From Haematococcus lacustris (taxonomy: Eukaryota; Chlorophyta; Chlorophyceae; Chlamydomonadales; Haematococcaceae): 64,000 nt of DNA. Positions 45,301-57,100 of this stretch are shown here, in pieces (position 1 is the stretch's first letter; every line of letters begins with the position of its first letter). The position numbers and the translations under genes are program-made. The notes beneath the pieces are model-generated. The model searched no databases. It saw nothing but the letters and a program-made list of their open reading frames with translations, and was not told the origin of the DNA. Where the stretch lies: assembly GCA_030144725.1 (NCBI GenBank), contig JASKMD010000030.1, positions 6,000,502-6,064,501 of the forward strand, written 5' to 3'.

Positions 45301-46120
45301 GTTGACCGCAGCAGGCTGCCCCGGTTGACCCTCATCTGCCGCCAGGCTTTGTCCACCACCACCCCCTGACCCACCCCCAGCAACCTCCGCTGACTGGCCA
45401 CCTCATACCGCATGGCCTCAGTAGGCACCACCCCACCCTGACCCTCTAGCCAGGTCACCTCCTTCCCCCGCACACTCCGCACCACCCAGCTGCGCTCACG
45501 CTGAGTCCAGGCTGGCCTCCCACCCAACGGCAGCCCAAAGCGGCGCTGGTGCTCGTGTGAGCCAGCGATGACCCTGGCTCCAGCCAGAGCTTGAACAGCT
45601 CGGTGAGGCTGTTGGCAAAGCTAGTCTCCAGCTTCTGACCCACGTCGTCGACGGTGTTGCCGTCTTGCGGATAGCGAGGTATTTCGTCGAGCTCGGCGTG
45701 GAGGTCCGGGTACGCGATCAAGACATCATCCACGGCTGCGCTGGGCTGAGAGTGTATCCCGGGAGGGGGCAGACCGCGGCCGAGCTGCAGGAACAGGTTA
45801 CGCTCCGCAAAGTCCGGGATGGGCGCGTCCACAGCAGGGAGTTCCTCCAAGAGCTCCTGGCCATCCGCAAGTACTGTGACGCGTGTAAAGGAGTCGCGCA
45901 CCATGAGGCCCAACAGCAAGCTGGCGAGCAGCGCCCTCTTGCTGCAGGCCTCCACCCAAAGCACAAGTTGGGCGTAGAGCCGCGCCTCCACCACTTCGGA
46001 CGGCACGACCGCGCCCTCCTCTAACCCCGCAGCGGCCACACCCCTCATCAAGGTGTGCATTTTACACTTCTTTGCGCTCCTTTGGTTGTGAGCCCAGTGC
46101 GCTGCACCGTTAGCCTGCAT
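45301..46120 (-). pseudogene. Fanzor fragment, unit 1
   Basis: Inverted relative to the main array. It covers residues 1 to about 286 of exon 1 from the ATG at 46120. A 22-bp deletion after TELFK (residue 180) shifts the frame, and the frame resumes as the segment 45527-45301. It ends at RGSLLR, where unrelated sequence leads to the LINE poly(A). It lacks the whole nuclease core and cannot be functional. It differs from the array copies at many sites, so it comes from another subfamily. Confidence 0.9.
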
Positions 46121-47022
46121 TCTGGCGGCGCGTCGGCCTCACGGTCAACCTAACTGTCCGAGGCATTACGGTTACGTCTACGCTGTCTGTTTCGTTGCAT
46201 TTTCCTAACTCGCTTCGCTAATTGTGGCGCTAAGTGCCTGCGATGTCCTGGTTTTCCTGTTTGTTCCTGGTTTTCCTGTTAGTTTTATGTGTATTTCGTG
46301 TATTCAGGTAAAAGGGGTTGCGACAGTGCCCAAGGGAATGCAGGACCCAGCAAGATTGCGAACAGTGTAGTTCACCAGTGGCGTCAAACAGTTCTAATCA
46401 AATTAGGTGAAGCCAGACAATGGCGAGGAAGACATGGCACGCGCAGCCTGTGGCAACGCCTAGTAAAGAGCAGACACTAATGAGTTGATAGCTAGTAATC
46501 AATTGAGGCCTAGTAGGTGAGAAGATCACTCGGAGCTCACTAGTGGCAAACTGCATGGAAGCAGGTGCTGTGACTAGAGGCAAGTTGCCTATGGTAAGAA
46601 AAACCGCATAAATGGAAAGTTCTAGCCGTGGCTCTACTATGGAAACTCGTCAGTCGAGCCAGCACCTCCTGTATGAATGCAGTCCCTGTAGTAGCGCAAA
46701 ACAGTGAGGCAAGCCTATCCAAGTGTTTCCTGATATTTCCCAACCAGCCCCCATTGCCCTTCCCCCACTTCTCGCTGAACTCCGCCTTGTCGAGCCAATA
46801 TGTGTGTATTTGCTGCTTGCCGGTGCATTATGTGTGACTACTACCTCCCTGGCTGCCCAGCTGGTGGGGCACTAGCCACTGCATGACGGCACTCTTATTG
46901 TGTGTGGGGGTGGCAGGCAAGGGCTTGAGGGTTGTGGGGCCTGAGAGGTGGTGGTGGCTTGATGCCCGTAAGGATACCATGCCAAACCAGCTTTGGTCCC
47001 TGGCTCATGTCGGCACATCATA
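46121..47022 (-). other. Fanzor 5' flank and FAS1 downstream DNA, unit 1
   Basis: 46121-46310 matches the Fanzor upstream region (GGAAAACCAGG repeats, inverse orientation). From there to 47022 is DNA downstream of the fasciclin stop codon. No further gene is recognised. Confidence 0.6.
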
Positions 47023-47163
47023 CTAGGCCTCAGACGACCCCACAGATGAGGCCTCAGACGACTCTTCGGTCTGGGTAGGCAGGAACACGCTGGTGATGAG
47101 GTTCAGCTTGGCGCCCGCGGGGGTGGCCAGCAGGTTTATGGTTGAAAATGTGGTGGACTGGCC
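47023..47163 (-). pseudogene. Fasciclin last-exon fragment, unit 1
   Basis: Copy of the 3' end of the FAS1 gene exon at 60941-61112: the coding end from QSTTFSTINLL to SSEA and the stop. It is cut at the GGCC at 47160-47163, where LINE sequence begins. No promoter or upstream exon is attached. Confidence 0.88.
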
Positions 47164-50100
47164 TCAAGCAGGGCCCAGCAGTTCCTGCGGACCAAGCGCC
47201 GAGCTAGGCGTGACCTGCGGCAGCGCAGGGAGAAGGCAGCCTTGGCTGCAAGGGCCCACCTCGTGCGCCAACTGCAGCTAGCAGAGCAGGCCGGCCAGGC
47301 AGAGGTGCTTGCAGCGCAGCACCTCGGTGAGACGACAGCCCTAGCCGGGGTGGGGGAGCGCGTGCAGGTGGCCCATCAGTCCCTGCTAGCCAGCGCTGTC
47401 CTGGACCAGGTGTATGGCGACCGCTCCTCCTTCTTTTTCTACCACCGCGACCAGCCTGCGCACACCCCCACCCTCATCTCCTCCCTTCAGCTCCCCGGGC
47501 AGCCCGGCTTGGCGGCCGACCTCACCACTCCAAACGGGGTGCGCTCAGCGTGCCAGGCTTTTGAACATCACTATTCAGCCGCCGCGCCTACCGGAGTCTA
47601 CGCTGCTAAGGCCATCGACCCAGCCGCGCGCGCCACTCTGCTTAACTGCCTTACCTCACGTCTCACCCCTGCTCAGGCCAGGGCTGCGGAAGGGCCTGGG
47701 GGAGATCCCATGCTCTCGGAGGAGGAGCTGGGTCGGGCCCTTCAGGGCAGTGCTCACAGCAAGGCCCCGGGGCTAGACGGGCTGCCCATGGAGGTGTACG
47801 ACCGGCTTTGGCCTCAGTTGGTGGGCCCTTTGCGGGCCATGCTGAGGGAGGCTCTGGCAGATACGAGCGACCCAGCCCCCCTGGCTGAGTTCCTCACTGG
47901 GGTCATTACCCTGGTGCCCAAGGCTGGCAAGCCTAGAGACCAGGTGGCGGGGTACCGCCCCATCACGCTACTCAACTGCGATGTGCGGTTGGTGGCCCGG
48001 GCCCTTGAGGACAGGCTGCAGCTGCCGCTGGACCTGCTGGTGTCTCCTTCCCAGTCAGCTTTCATCCTGGGGAGGGACATCAACGACAGCGTGCAGTTCC
48101 ACCTAGGCTTGCTGGAGTGGCTCCAGCAGCGGCACAGCCCTGCCTGGCTTCTGTTGCTGGACCTGGCAGGGGCCTATGACAACGTTTCCTGGAGCCTGCT
48201 CCAGGACACGCTAGAGGCCATGGGGTTCAGCCAGCAGGGGCACGTGCGCTGGGCGCAGCTGCTGCACCGGGGGGCCACCAGCCAGGTGCTCGTCAACGGC
48301 TACCTCACCGACAGCTTCCCCTTGGCCTCTGGGCTTCTACAGGGCAGTGGGGCTTCCCCGTTGTACTGGTGTGTGGTGTTGCAACCGCTCGTTAGCTACC
48401 TCAGCTCGCTCCAGCGGGCGGGTCGCATCACCACCCCCGCTATTCCCACTAGTCCCCTGGCCATGCACGCTGCCACCCTGACCCCCGCGCTTCCCACCAA
48501 GGAGTACGCGGACGACCTCACCATCCTGGTGGCGGATCGGGTCAAGGACGGGGAAGTGGTGGTGGAGGCCTTGGAGCGGTTCCGCGCCGCAGGCGGCCCA
48601 GCGCTGAGCGTGAGCAAGAGCGTGGCCCTGCCGTGCGTCCAACCAGTGACCGTTCAGGGCGAGCCGGAGGCCCTGGGGGCGGAGGGAGCAGGGTTGGCAA
48701 GGGTGGGAGGGGAGGGAGGGGGGAGGGGAGGCGCTAAGGGAGGGGAGAGGGGTAGGGTAGAGGCGGGGGCAGGGGCAGGGGCAGGGGCAGGGGCAGGGGC
48801 AGGGGCAGGGGCAGGGGCAGGGGCAGGGGCAGGGGCAGGGGCAGGGGCAGGGGCAGGGGCAGGGGCAGGGGCAGGGGCAGGGGCAGGGGCAGGGGCAGGG
48901 GCAGGGGCAGGGGCAGGGGCAGGGGCAGGGGCAGGGGCAGGGGCAGGGGCAGGGGCAGGGGCAGGGGCAGGGGCAGGGGCAGGGACAGGGGCAGGGGCAG
49001 GGGCAGGGGCAGGGGCAGGGGCAGGGGCAGGGGCAGGGGCAGGGGCAGGGGCAGGGGCAGAGGCAGGGGCAGGGGCAGGGGCAGGGGCAGGAGCAGGGGC
49101 AGGGGCAGGGGGGGTCATCCGCGCCGCGCCGCCGGGGTTGGTGGTGCGCCACCTGGGGGTCCCCCTAGGGGCGACCTCTTACGCTGCCACAGGAGAGGCC
49201 GCCTATGGTGGTGCTGCAGCTGCCATCACAGCGGCCTCCCTCCCTTGGCAGCCCCTGGGCCTCAACCTGTTTGGGAGGGTACAGGTGGCTCAGCAGTGCC
49301 TGGCCAGTAAGGTCATCTACCAGATGGCCGCCGTGCAACCTCCCACAGCCTTGGCGCAGGCCATGGCCCTTGCCATCAAACGCTTTGTCGCTGCGTCAGA
49401 CCTTCCCCAGGAGCGCAGCCCCAACAGCAACCGCCTGTACCCTAGCGAGGCCATCTGCGTTATGCCCCGGCGGGAGGGAGGGGTGGGGCTCCCAGACCTA
49501 GGGGTCATCAGCACAGCCATGCGGGCGAAGATGTTGGCCCAGCTTTGGTCGCCCCGGGTGCGCCCTTGGCAACCCCTTACCCACAGCCTTTTGGCAGACC
49601 CCAGCCACGGCCTCAGCACCTGGGTCATCACAGACCCCAGCGCCCCTCCCTTGCGCAATATCACCCCGCGGCTGCAAGCTCACGTGGCCGCCTTGGCCCA
49701 ACTTCGTCTGTTCCGTGTGGTACCCCCAGAGAGTCAATCCTTCTACTCGGTGATGGCGGAACCGTTGTGGTTCAACCCTCTGATCCGCCTGATCCCTTCT
49801 GCTAGACAGGAGGCAGAGAGCCAGGGTTGGACCCATGTCCGCCACGTGCGGGAGGCCCTTCAGCGGCAGTCTCAGCTCGAGGGTGTCACCCGGTGGGCTG
49901 CTGACCTGGTTAGAGCCTGCCTCCCGGAGCCCTGGCAGCAGTGGGTGGACCTCCGTGACCCCCCCGCGCCTGATTGGGAATGCCTGAGGGTGGGGCCCGG
50001 GGTGGGGTTCGTGGCTCGGTGCCACCCCGCGCTCCATCCCTCCCACTGGGTGGCCCCCAACGGGCGGCTCTTCCCCCTTAACCCCACGGGCCAGGGGCCC

Positions 50101-51780
50101 CTGGGGACGTTCCAAGTGGTGGAGGGGGCAGTCTGGGAGCCGGCTGCGGTGGCCCGTTTAAACAAGCCCAACTACCTCTTGACACCGGAGGAGCGAGCTA
50201 CCCACCTCCGTCCTCTGCCTGCAGGGCGCCTGGGCGGGCAAGGGCAGGAGGGTGGTCAGGGCCAGGGGCAGGGGGGGGTAGATAGGGGGGGGGGGAGGGG
50301 CAGAGGCAGGGGAGGGAGCGGGGGTAGGGGCAGGGGTGGGGGGCAGGGAGGGGGTGGAGCAGGAGGGCAAGGTGGAGCCCCAGCGCATCAGGCCGGGCCC
50401 CCTCCCTGGCCCAAGGAGGAGTGGCTCCTAGGCCCCTGGGCCCACCTGCAGCTGGATCCCCAGGTGTGGGGCTTGGGCACCACCACCCTCTTGGAGTTTA
50501 CCGTCAGGGATGCCAAGGTGCGCCTCCACCAGCTCCAGCGAGTCAGCGCTGACGCGCTCTACCCTCCTGGGGGGGGCCTGTGGCCGGTGCTTTGGGGTAG
50601 GCGCCCCCCACGGGAGGCCGGGTTGGCTCAGGGGACAGCAGTTGACGGAGGGGCGTTCAAGGAGCTGGAGGAGCGGTGGCAGGCCAGCGCTCAGCAAGTT
50701 ACAGCCCAGCGAGCAGCGGAAGAGCGGGAGCAGCAAGGCAGGGACGCGGAGGAGTTGCTCCCTGAGGAAGTGCAAGGCAGCCAGGCGCCGCGCTGGCGAG
50801 TCACCTCCGCCAGAGCCCCTCCCCGCCCCTCCCCGGAGCAACGAGCAGCCGAGCGGGCGGAGCGACAGTTGGAGGCCCAGCAAGGGCCCCGGCGCACCGG
50901 TAGGCAGCCAGCTACCCTGCAAGTCCCCCCCGATGGCACGGTGGATGAGCTGGCCGCAGCCACTAGACCGGGCCAGTCCTGTCTCCAGGTGTGGAAGGAG
51001 CTGATGGACCCCACCCTCCGCCGGGAGCATGCCATCGTGGCTTGGCGGGTGCTCCACGGCAGCCTCATGGTTGGGGCCTTGTGGGGCCACATCCTTAAGG
51101 GCGCTGCTGCCCCGGGTTCATCCGCCTGCCGCCTCTGCCAGCCGGGCCAGCTGGAGACCCTCACCCACGCCTTCCTCACTTGCCCCGCCGTGGCTCCGGT
51201 CTGGGAGTGGGTGTTGGATGTGTACGGCCACCTTACCGGCACCCGCCCCCCCTCCGGCGATGCCCTCCTGCTCCTCAGTGGTCGCCCCACCCGCAGCGAG
51301 GCTCCTCCCTTCCAGCCCCCAGACAGTTTGCTGTGGCTCAGGTTGCGCGTGGCCTATCTAGGCACGGTGTGGCGTCTCCGCAGCTCCGGGGCCGCTACAG
51401 CCCTCCAGCCGCAGATGGTGGCGCAACGAGTGGCAGAGGAGGTCGTCCTCACCCTCTCCTCCGCTGTTAAACGCGACTGGCACCGGGTAGGCAGAGACAT
51501 CCGGGTGGGCCTTTGTGGAGCGGTGCCCTCCACCTGGTTTAGGGGTACGGACCCGGAGCTTGGCGCAGACCAGTTTGACCGGTTGTGGCCGGAGCCGTCA
51601 GGAGGGTGGTTCGCCAAGGAGGGGGCAGAGGAGAGGGCGCTGGAGAGGCTAGGGGGAGGGGAGGCCGGGGGGATAGTAGCGGGGGCCAGGCAGCGGGAGG
51701 AGAGGGCGTTTGGGGCGGGTGAGCTAGTTGTGCGCCTGTCCTTGCAGTGGCCCGTCCCCTTCCTTGCCCCTCTTGCTTGA
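47164..51780 (+). pseudogene. LINE ORF2: reverse transcriptase with zinc-binding C-terminus, unit 2
   Basis: The frame is open from the junction and has no in-frame ATG before 47709, so the natural start is lost. Numbering from 47242, the reverse transcriptase motifs are KAPGLDGLP (about 174), YRPITLLN (about 236), DLAGAYDNVSW (about 306), GLLQGSGASPLYW (about 368) and the catalytic YADD (422-425). A Gly-Ala polymer of about 115 residues (508-623), encoded by a GGGGCA array, interrupts the protein after the palm. A Gly/Gln-rich stretch follows near 1000-1050. The CX2C-H-C zinc element starts at C1296. The enzyme would reverse-transcribe LINE RNA at nicked target DNA; this copy lacks its endonuclease. 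Confidence 0.88.
48763..49110. repeat. (GGGGCA)n array inside LINE ORF, unit 2
   Basis: Hexamer array that keeps every frame open, with single GACAGG, GAGGCA and GAGCAG variants at fixed places. It is one unit longer than the unit-3 array. The motif is the reverse complement of the CCCCTG array in the mEF-G intron. Confidence 0.97.
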
Positions 51781-52262
51781 GCTGGGTTAGCTTGTTAGGG
51801 GTTCTGAGTGTTTGAAGGGGTTGGAGGCTGTTAGGTCTTTGGGGAGCCCTAGGTTAGGTTCTTGTGTTCGTTTAGTGGGGGCGGAGGGGCAGCGAGGGTT
51901 GTGCCTTGGTGCTGGGGGGCCTAGGGGTGTATGTTGTGTTGTCCGGGGGTCCCTAGGGTCGGCGAGGTGGAGGGGTTGGTGAGGGTGGGGGTGTGGGGGG
52001 TGTTTGGACGTCTTTCCTTGGGGGGGTGTAGTTACCGTTCTAGGGTGGTTTGGACGCTGTTTGGTGGTGGGGTGGTGGGGTGGGGTTTGCTTGCCTCTTT
52101 GAGGCAGGGAGGGGGTAGCTTGCTCGCGACTTGGTCTAGTCTTTCTTTTTCTCTCTCTCTTAGTCTCTCTCTTAGTCTTTCTTTCTCCTGTAATCTCTTT
52201 CTCCTAAAAAAAAAAAAAAAACCATGTTGGCTTACAACATAACCTAACCCTAATTCACCAGA

Positions 52263-53082
52263 GTTGACCGCAGCAGGCTGCCCCGGTTGACCCTCATCTG
52301 CCGCCAGGCTTTGTCCACCACCACCCCCTGACCCACCCCCAGCAACCTCCGCTGACTGGCCACCTCATACCGCATGGCCTCAGTAGGCACCACCCCACCC
52401 TGACCCTCTAGCCAGGTCACCTCCTTCCCCCGCACACTCCGCACCACCCAGCTGCGCTCACGCTGAGTCCAGGCTGGCCTCCCACCCAACGGCAGCCCAA
52501 AGCGGCGCTGGTGCTCGTGTGAGCCAGCGATGACCCTGGCTCCAGCCAGAGCTTGAACAGCTCGGTGAGGCTGTTGGCAAAGCTAGTCTCCAGCTTCTGA
52601 CCCACGTCGTCGACGGTGTTGCCGTCTTGCGGATAGCGAGGTATTTCGTCGAGCTCGGCGTGGAGGTCCGGGTACGCGATCAAGACATCATCCACGGCTG
52701 CGCTGGGCTGAGAGTGTATCCCGGGAGGGGGCAGACCGCGGCCGAGCTGCAGGAACAGGTTACGCTCCGCAAAGTCCGGGATGGGCGCGTCCACAGCAGG
52801 GAGTTCCTCCAAGAGCTCCTGGCCATCCGCAAGTACTGTGACGCGTGTAAAGGAGTCGCGCACCATGAGGCCCAACAGCAAGCTGGCGAGCAGCGCCCTC
52901 TTGCTGCAGGCCTCCACCCAAAGCACAAGTTGGGCGTAGAGCCGCGCCTCCACCACTTCGGACGGCACGACCGCGCCCTCCTCTAACCCCGCAGCGGCCA
53001 CACCCCTCATCAAGGTGTGCATTTTACACTTCTTTGCGCTCCTTTGGTTGTGAGCCCAGTGCGCTGCACCGTTAGCCTGCAT
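52263..53082 (-). pseudogene. Fanzor fragment, unit 2
   Basis: Same as 45301-46120, including the 22-bp frameshifting deletion and the loss of everything after residue 286. The second frame segment is 52489-52263. Confidence 0.9.
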
Positions 53083-53984
53083 TCTGGCGGCGCGTCGGCC
53101 TCACGGTCAACCTAACTGTCCGAGGCATTACGGTTACGTCTACGCTGTCTGTTTCGTTGCATTTTCCTAACTCGCTTCGCTAATTGTGGCGCTAAGTGCC
53201 TGCGATGTCCTGGTTTTCCTGTTTGTTCCTGGTTTTCCTGTTAGTTTTATGTGTATTTCGTGTATTCAGGTAAAAGGGGTTGCGACAGTGCCCAAGGGAA
53301 TGCAGGACCCAGCAAGATTGCGAACAGTGTAGTTCACCAGTGGCGTCAAACAGTTCTAATCAAATTAGGTGAAGCCAGACAATGGCGAGGAAGACATGGC
53401 ACGCGCAGCCTGTGGCAACGCCTAGTAAAGAGCAGACACTAATGAGTTGATAGCTAGTAATCAATTGAGGCCTAGTAGGTGAGAAGATCACTCGGAGCTC
53501 ACTAGTGGCAAACTGCATGGAAGCAGGTGCTGTGACTAGAGGCAAGTTGCCTATGGTAAGAAAAACCGCATAAATGGAAAGTTCTAGCCGTGGCTCTACT
53601 ATGGAAACTCGTCAGTCGAGCCAGCACCTCCTGTATGAATGCAGTCCCTGTAGTAGCGCAAAACAGTGAGGCAAGCCTATCCAAGTGTTTCCTGATATTT
53701 CCCAACCAGCCCCCATTGCCCTTCCCCCACTTCTCGCTGAACTCCGCCTTGTCGAGCCAATATGTGTGTATTTGCTGCTTGCCGGTGCATTATGTGTGAC
53801 TACTACCTCCCTGGCTGCCCAGCTGGTGGGGCACTAGCCACTGCATGACGGCACTCTTATTGTGTGTGGGGGTGGCAGGCAAGGGCTTGAGGGTTGTGGG
53901 GCCTGAGAGGTGGTGGTGGCTTGATGCCCGTAAGGATACCATGCCAAACCAGCTTTGGTCCCTGGCTCATGTCGGCACATCATA
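53083..53984 (-). other. Fanzor 5' flank and FAS1 downstream DNA, unit 2
   Basis: Repeats 46121-47022; nothing new is seen. Confidence 0.6.
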
Positions 53985-54125
53985 CTAGGCCTCAGACGAC
54001 CCCACAGATGAGGCCTCAGACGACTCTTCGGTCTGGGTAGGCAGGAACACGCTGGTGATGAGGTTCAGCTTGGCGCCCGCGGGGGTGGCCAGCAGGTTTA
54101 TGGTTGAAAATGTGGTGGACTGGCC
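53985..54125 (-). pseudogene. Fasciclin last-exon fragment, unit 2
   Basis: Second copy of the truncated FAS1 terminal exon, again cut at GGCC (54122-54125) by LINE sequence. Confidence 0.88.
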
Positions 54126-57100
54126 TCAAGCAGGGCCCAGCAGTTCCTGCGGACCAAGCGCCGAGCTAGGCGTGACCTGCGGCAGCGCAGGGAGAAGGCA
54201 GCCTTGGCTGCAAGGGCCCACCTCGTGCGCCAACTGCAGCTAGCAGAGCAGGCCGGCCAGGCAGAGGTGCTTGCAGCGCAGCACCTCGGTGAGACGACAG
54301 CCCTAGCCGGGGTGGGGGAGCGCGTGCAGGTGGCCCATCAGTCCCTGCTAGCCAGCGCTGTCCTGGACCAGGTGTATGGCGACCGCTCCTCCTTCTTTTT
54401 CTACCACCGCGACCAGCCTGCGCACACCCCCACCCTCATCTCCTCCCTTCAGCTCCCCGGGCAGCCCGGCTTGGCGGCCGACCTCACCACTCCAAACGGG
54501 GTGCGCTCAGCGTGCCAGGCTTTTGAACATCACTATTCAGCCGCCGCGCCTACCGGAGTCTACGCTGCTAAGGCCATCGACCCAGCCGCGCGCGCCACTC
54601 TGCTTAACTGCCTTACCTCACGTCTCACCCCTGCTCAGGCCAGGGCTGCGGAAGGGCCTGGGGGAGATCCCATGCTCTCGGAGGAGGAGCTGGGTCGGGC
54701 CCTTCAGGGCAGTGCTCACAGCAAGGCCCCGGGGCTAGACGGGCTGCCCATGGAGGTGTACGACCGGCTTTGGCCTCAGTTGGTGGGCCCTTTGCGGGCC
54801 ATGCTGAGGGAGGCTCTGGCAGATACGAGCGACCCAGCCCCCCTGGCTGAGTTCCTCACTGGGGTCATTACCCTGGTGCCCAAGGCTGGCAAGCCTAGAG
54901 ACCAGGTGGCGGGGTACCGCCCCATCACGCTACTCAACTGCGATGTGCGGTTGGTGGCCCGGGCCCTTGAGGACAGGCTGCAGCTGCCGCTGGACCTGCT
55001 GGTGTCTCCTTCCCAGTCAGCTTTCATCCTGGGGAGGGACATCAACGACAGCGTGCAGTTCCACCTAGGCTTGCTGGAGTGGCTCCAGCAGCGGCACAGC
55101 CCTGCCTGGCTTCTGTTGCTGGACCTGGCAGGGGCCTATGACAACGTTTCCTGGAGCCTGCTCCAGGACACGCTAGAGGCCATGGGGTTCAGCCAGCAGG
55201 GGCACGTGCGCTGGGCGCAGCTGCTGCACCGGGGGGCCACCAGCCAGGTGCTCGTCAACGGCTACCTCACCGACAGCTTCCCCTTGGCCTCTGGGCTTCT
55301 ACAGGGCAGTGGGGCTTCCCCGTTGTACTGGTGTGTGGTGTTGCAACCGCTCGTTAGCTACCTCAGCTCGCTCCAGCGGGCGGGTCGCATCACCACCCCC
55401 GCTATTCCCACTAGTCCCCTGGCCATGCACGCTGCCACCCTGACCCCCGCGCTTCCCACCAAGGAGTACGCGGACGACCTCACCATCCTGGTGGCGGATC
55501 GGGTCAAGGACGGGGAAGTGGTGGTGGAGGCCTTGGAGCGGTTCCGCGCCGCAGGCGGCCCAGCGCTGAGCGTGAGCAAGAGCGTGGCCCTGCCGTGCGT
55601 CCAACCAGTGACCGTTCAGGGCGAGCCGGAGGCCCTGGGGGCGGAGGGAGCAGGGTTGGCAAGGGTGGGAGGGGAGGGAGGGGGGAGGGGAGGCGCTAAG
55701 GGAGGGGAGAGGGGTAGGGTAGAGGCGGGGGCAGGGGCAGGGGCAGGGGCAGGGGCAGGGGCAGGGGCAGGGGCAGGGGCAGGGGCAGGGGCAGGGGCAG
55801 GGGCAGGGGCAGGGGCAGGGGCAGGGGCAGGGGCAGGGGCAGGGGCAGGGGCAGGGGCAGGGGCAGGGGCAGGGGCAGGGGCAGGGGCAGGGGCAGGGGC
55901 AGGGGCAGGGGCAGGGGCAGGGGCAGGGGCAGGGGCAGGGACAGGGGCAGGGGCAGGGGCAGGGGCAGGGGCAGGGGCAGGGGCAGGGGCAGGGGCAGGG
56001 GCAGGGGCAGGGGCAGAGGCAGGGGCAGGGGCAGGGGCAGGGGCAGGAGCAGGGGCAGGGGCAGGGGGGGTCATCCGCGCCGCGCCGCCGGGGTTGGTGG
56101 TGCGCCACCTGGGGGTCCCCCTAGGGGCGACCTCTTACGCTGCCACAGGAGAGGCCGCCTATGGTGGTGCTGCAGCTGCCATCACAGCGGCCTCCCTCCC
56201 TTGGCAGCCCCTGGGCCTCAACCTGTTTGGGAGGGTACAGGTGGCTCAGCAGTGCCTGGCCAGTAAGGTCATCTACCAGATGGCCGCCGTGCAACCTCCC
56301 ACAGCCTTGGCGCAGGCCATGGCCCTTGCCATCAAACGCTTTGTCGCTGCGTCAGACCTTCCCCAGGAGCGCAGCCCCAACAGCAACCGCCTGTACCCTA
56401 GCGAGGCCATCTGCGTTATGCCCCGGCGGGAGGGAGGGGTGGGGCTCCCAGACCTAGGGGTCATCAGCACAGCCATGCGGGCGAAGATGTTGGCCCAGCT
56501 TTGGTCGCCCCGGGTGCGCCCTTGGCAACCCCTTACCCACAGCCTTTTGGCAGACCCCAGCCACGGCCTCAGCACCTGGGTCATCACAGACCCCAGCGCC
56601 CCTCCCTTGCGCAATATCACCCCGCGGCTGCAAGCTCACGTGGCCGCCTTGGCCCAACTTCGTCTGTTCCGTGTGGTACCCCCAGAGAGTCAATCCTTCT
56701 ACTCGGTGATGGCGGAACCGTTGTGGTTCAACCCTCTGATCCGCCTGATCCCTTCTGCTAGACAGGAGGCAGAGAGCCAGGGTTGGACCCATGTCCGCCA
56801 CGTGCGGGAGGCCCTTCAGCGGCAGTCTCAGCTCGAGGGTGTCACCCGGTGGGCTGCTGACCTGGTTAGAGCCTGCCTCCCGGAGCCCTGGCAGCAGTGG
56901 GTGGACCTCCGTGACCCCCCCGCGCCTGATTGGGAATGCCTGAGGGTGGGGCCCGGGGTGGGGTTCGTGGCTCGGTGCCACCCCGCGCTCCATCCCTCCC
57001 ACTGGGTGGCCCCCAACGGGCGGCTCTTCCCCCTTAACCCCACGGGCCAGGGGCCCCTGGGGACGTTCCAAGTGGTGGAGGGGGCAGTCTGGGAGCCGGC

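Larger units (their letters stand above)
47164..52221 (+). mobile_element. L1-like LINE, 5'-truncated, unit 2
   Basis: It starts abruptly at the fasciclin exon junction and ends in a 16-A run at 52206-52221 preceded by a CT-rich 3' UTR. The coding region lacks the apurinic endonuclease that L1-type ORF2 proteins carry at the N-terminus. That is expected of 5' truncation or of the tandem-duplication breakpoint. Confidence 0.9.

Noticed and set aside
46289..46837. Short open frames (61-69 codons) repeated in each 6.96-kb unit
   Set aside because: No family resemblance or coding signature; they recur only because the unit is duplicated.
47093..47281. Plus-strand open frame of 62 codons at each unit start
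   Set aside because: It is the antisense of the FAS1 terminal exon running into LINE sequence.
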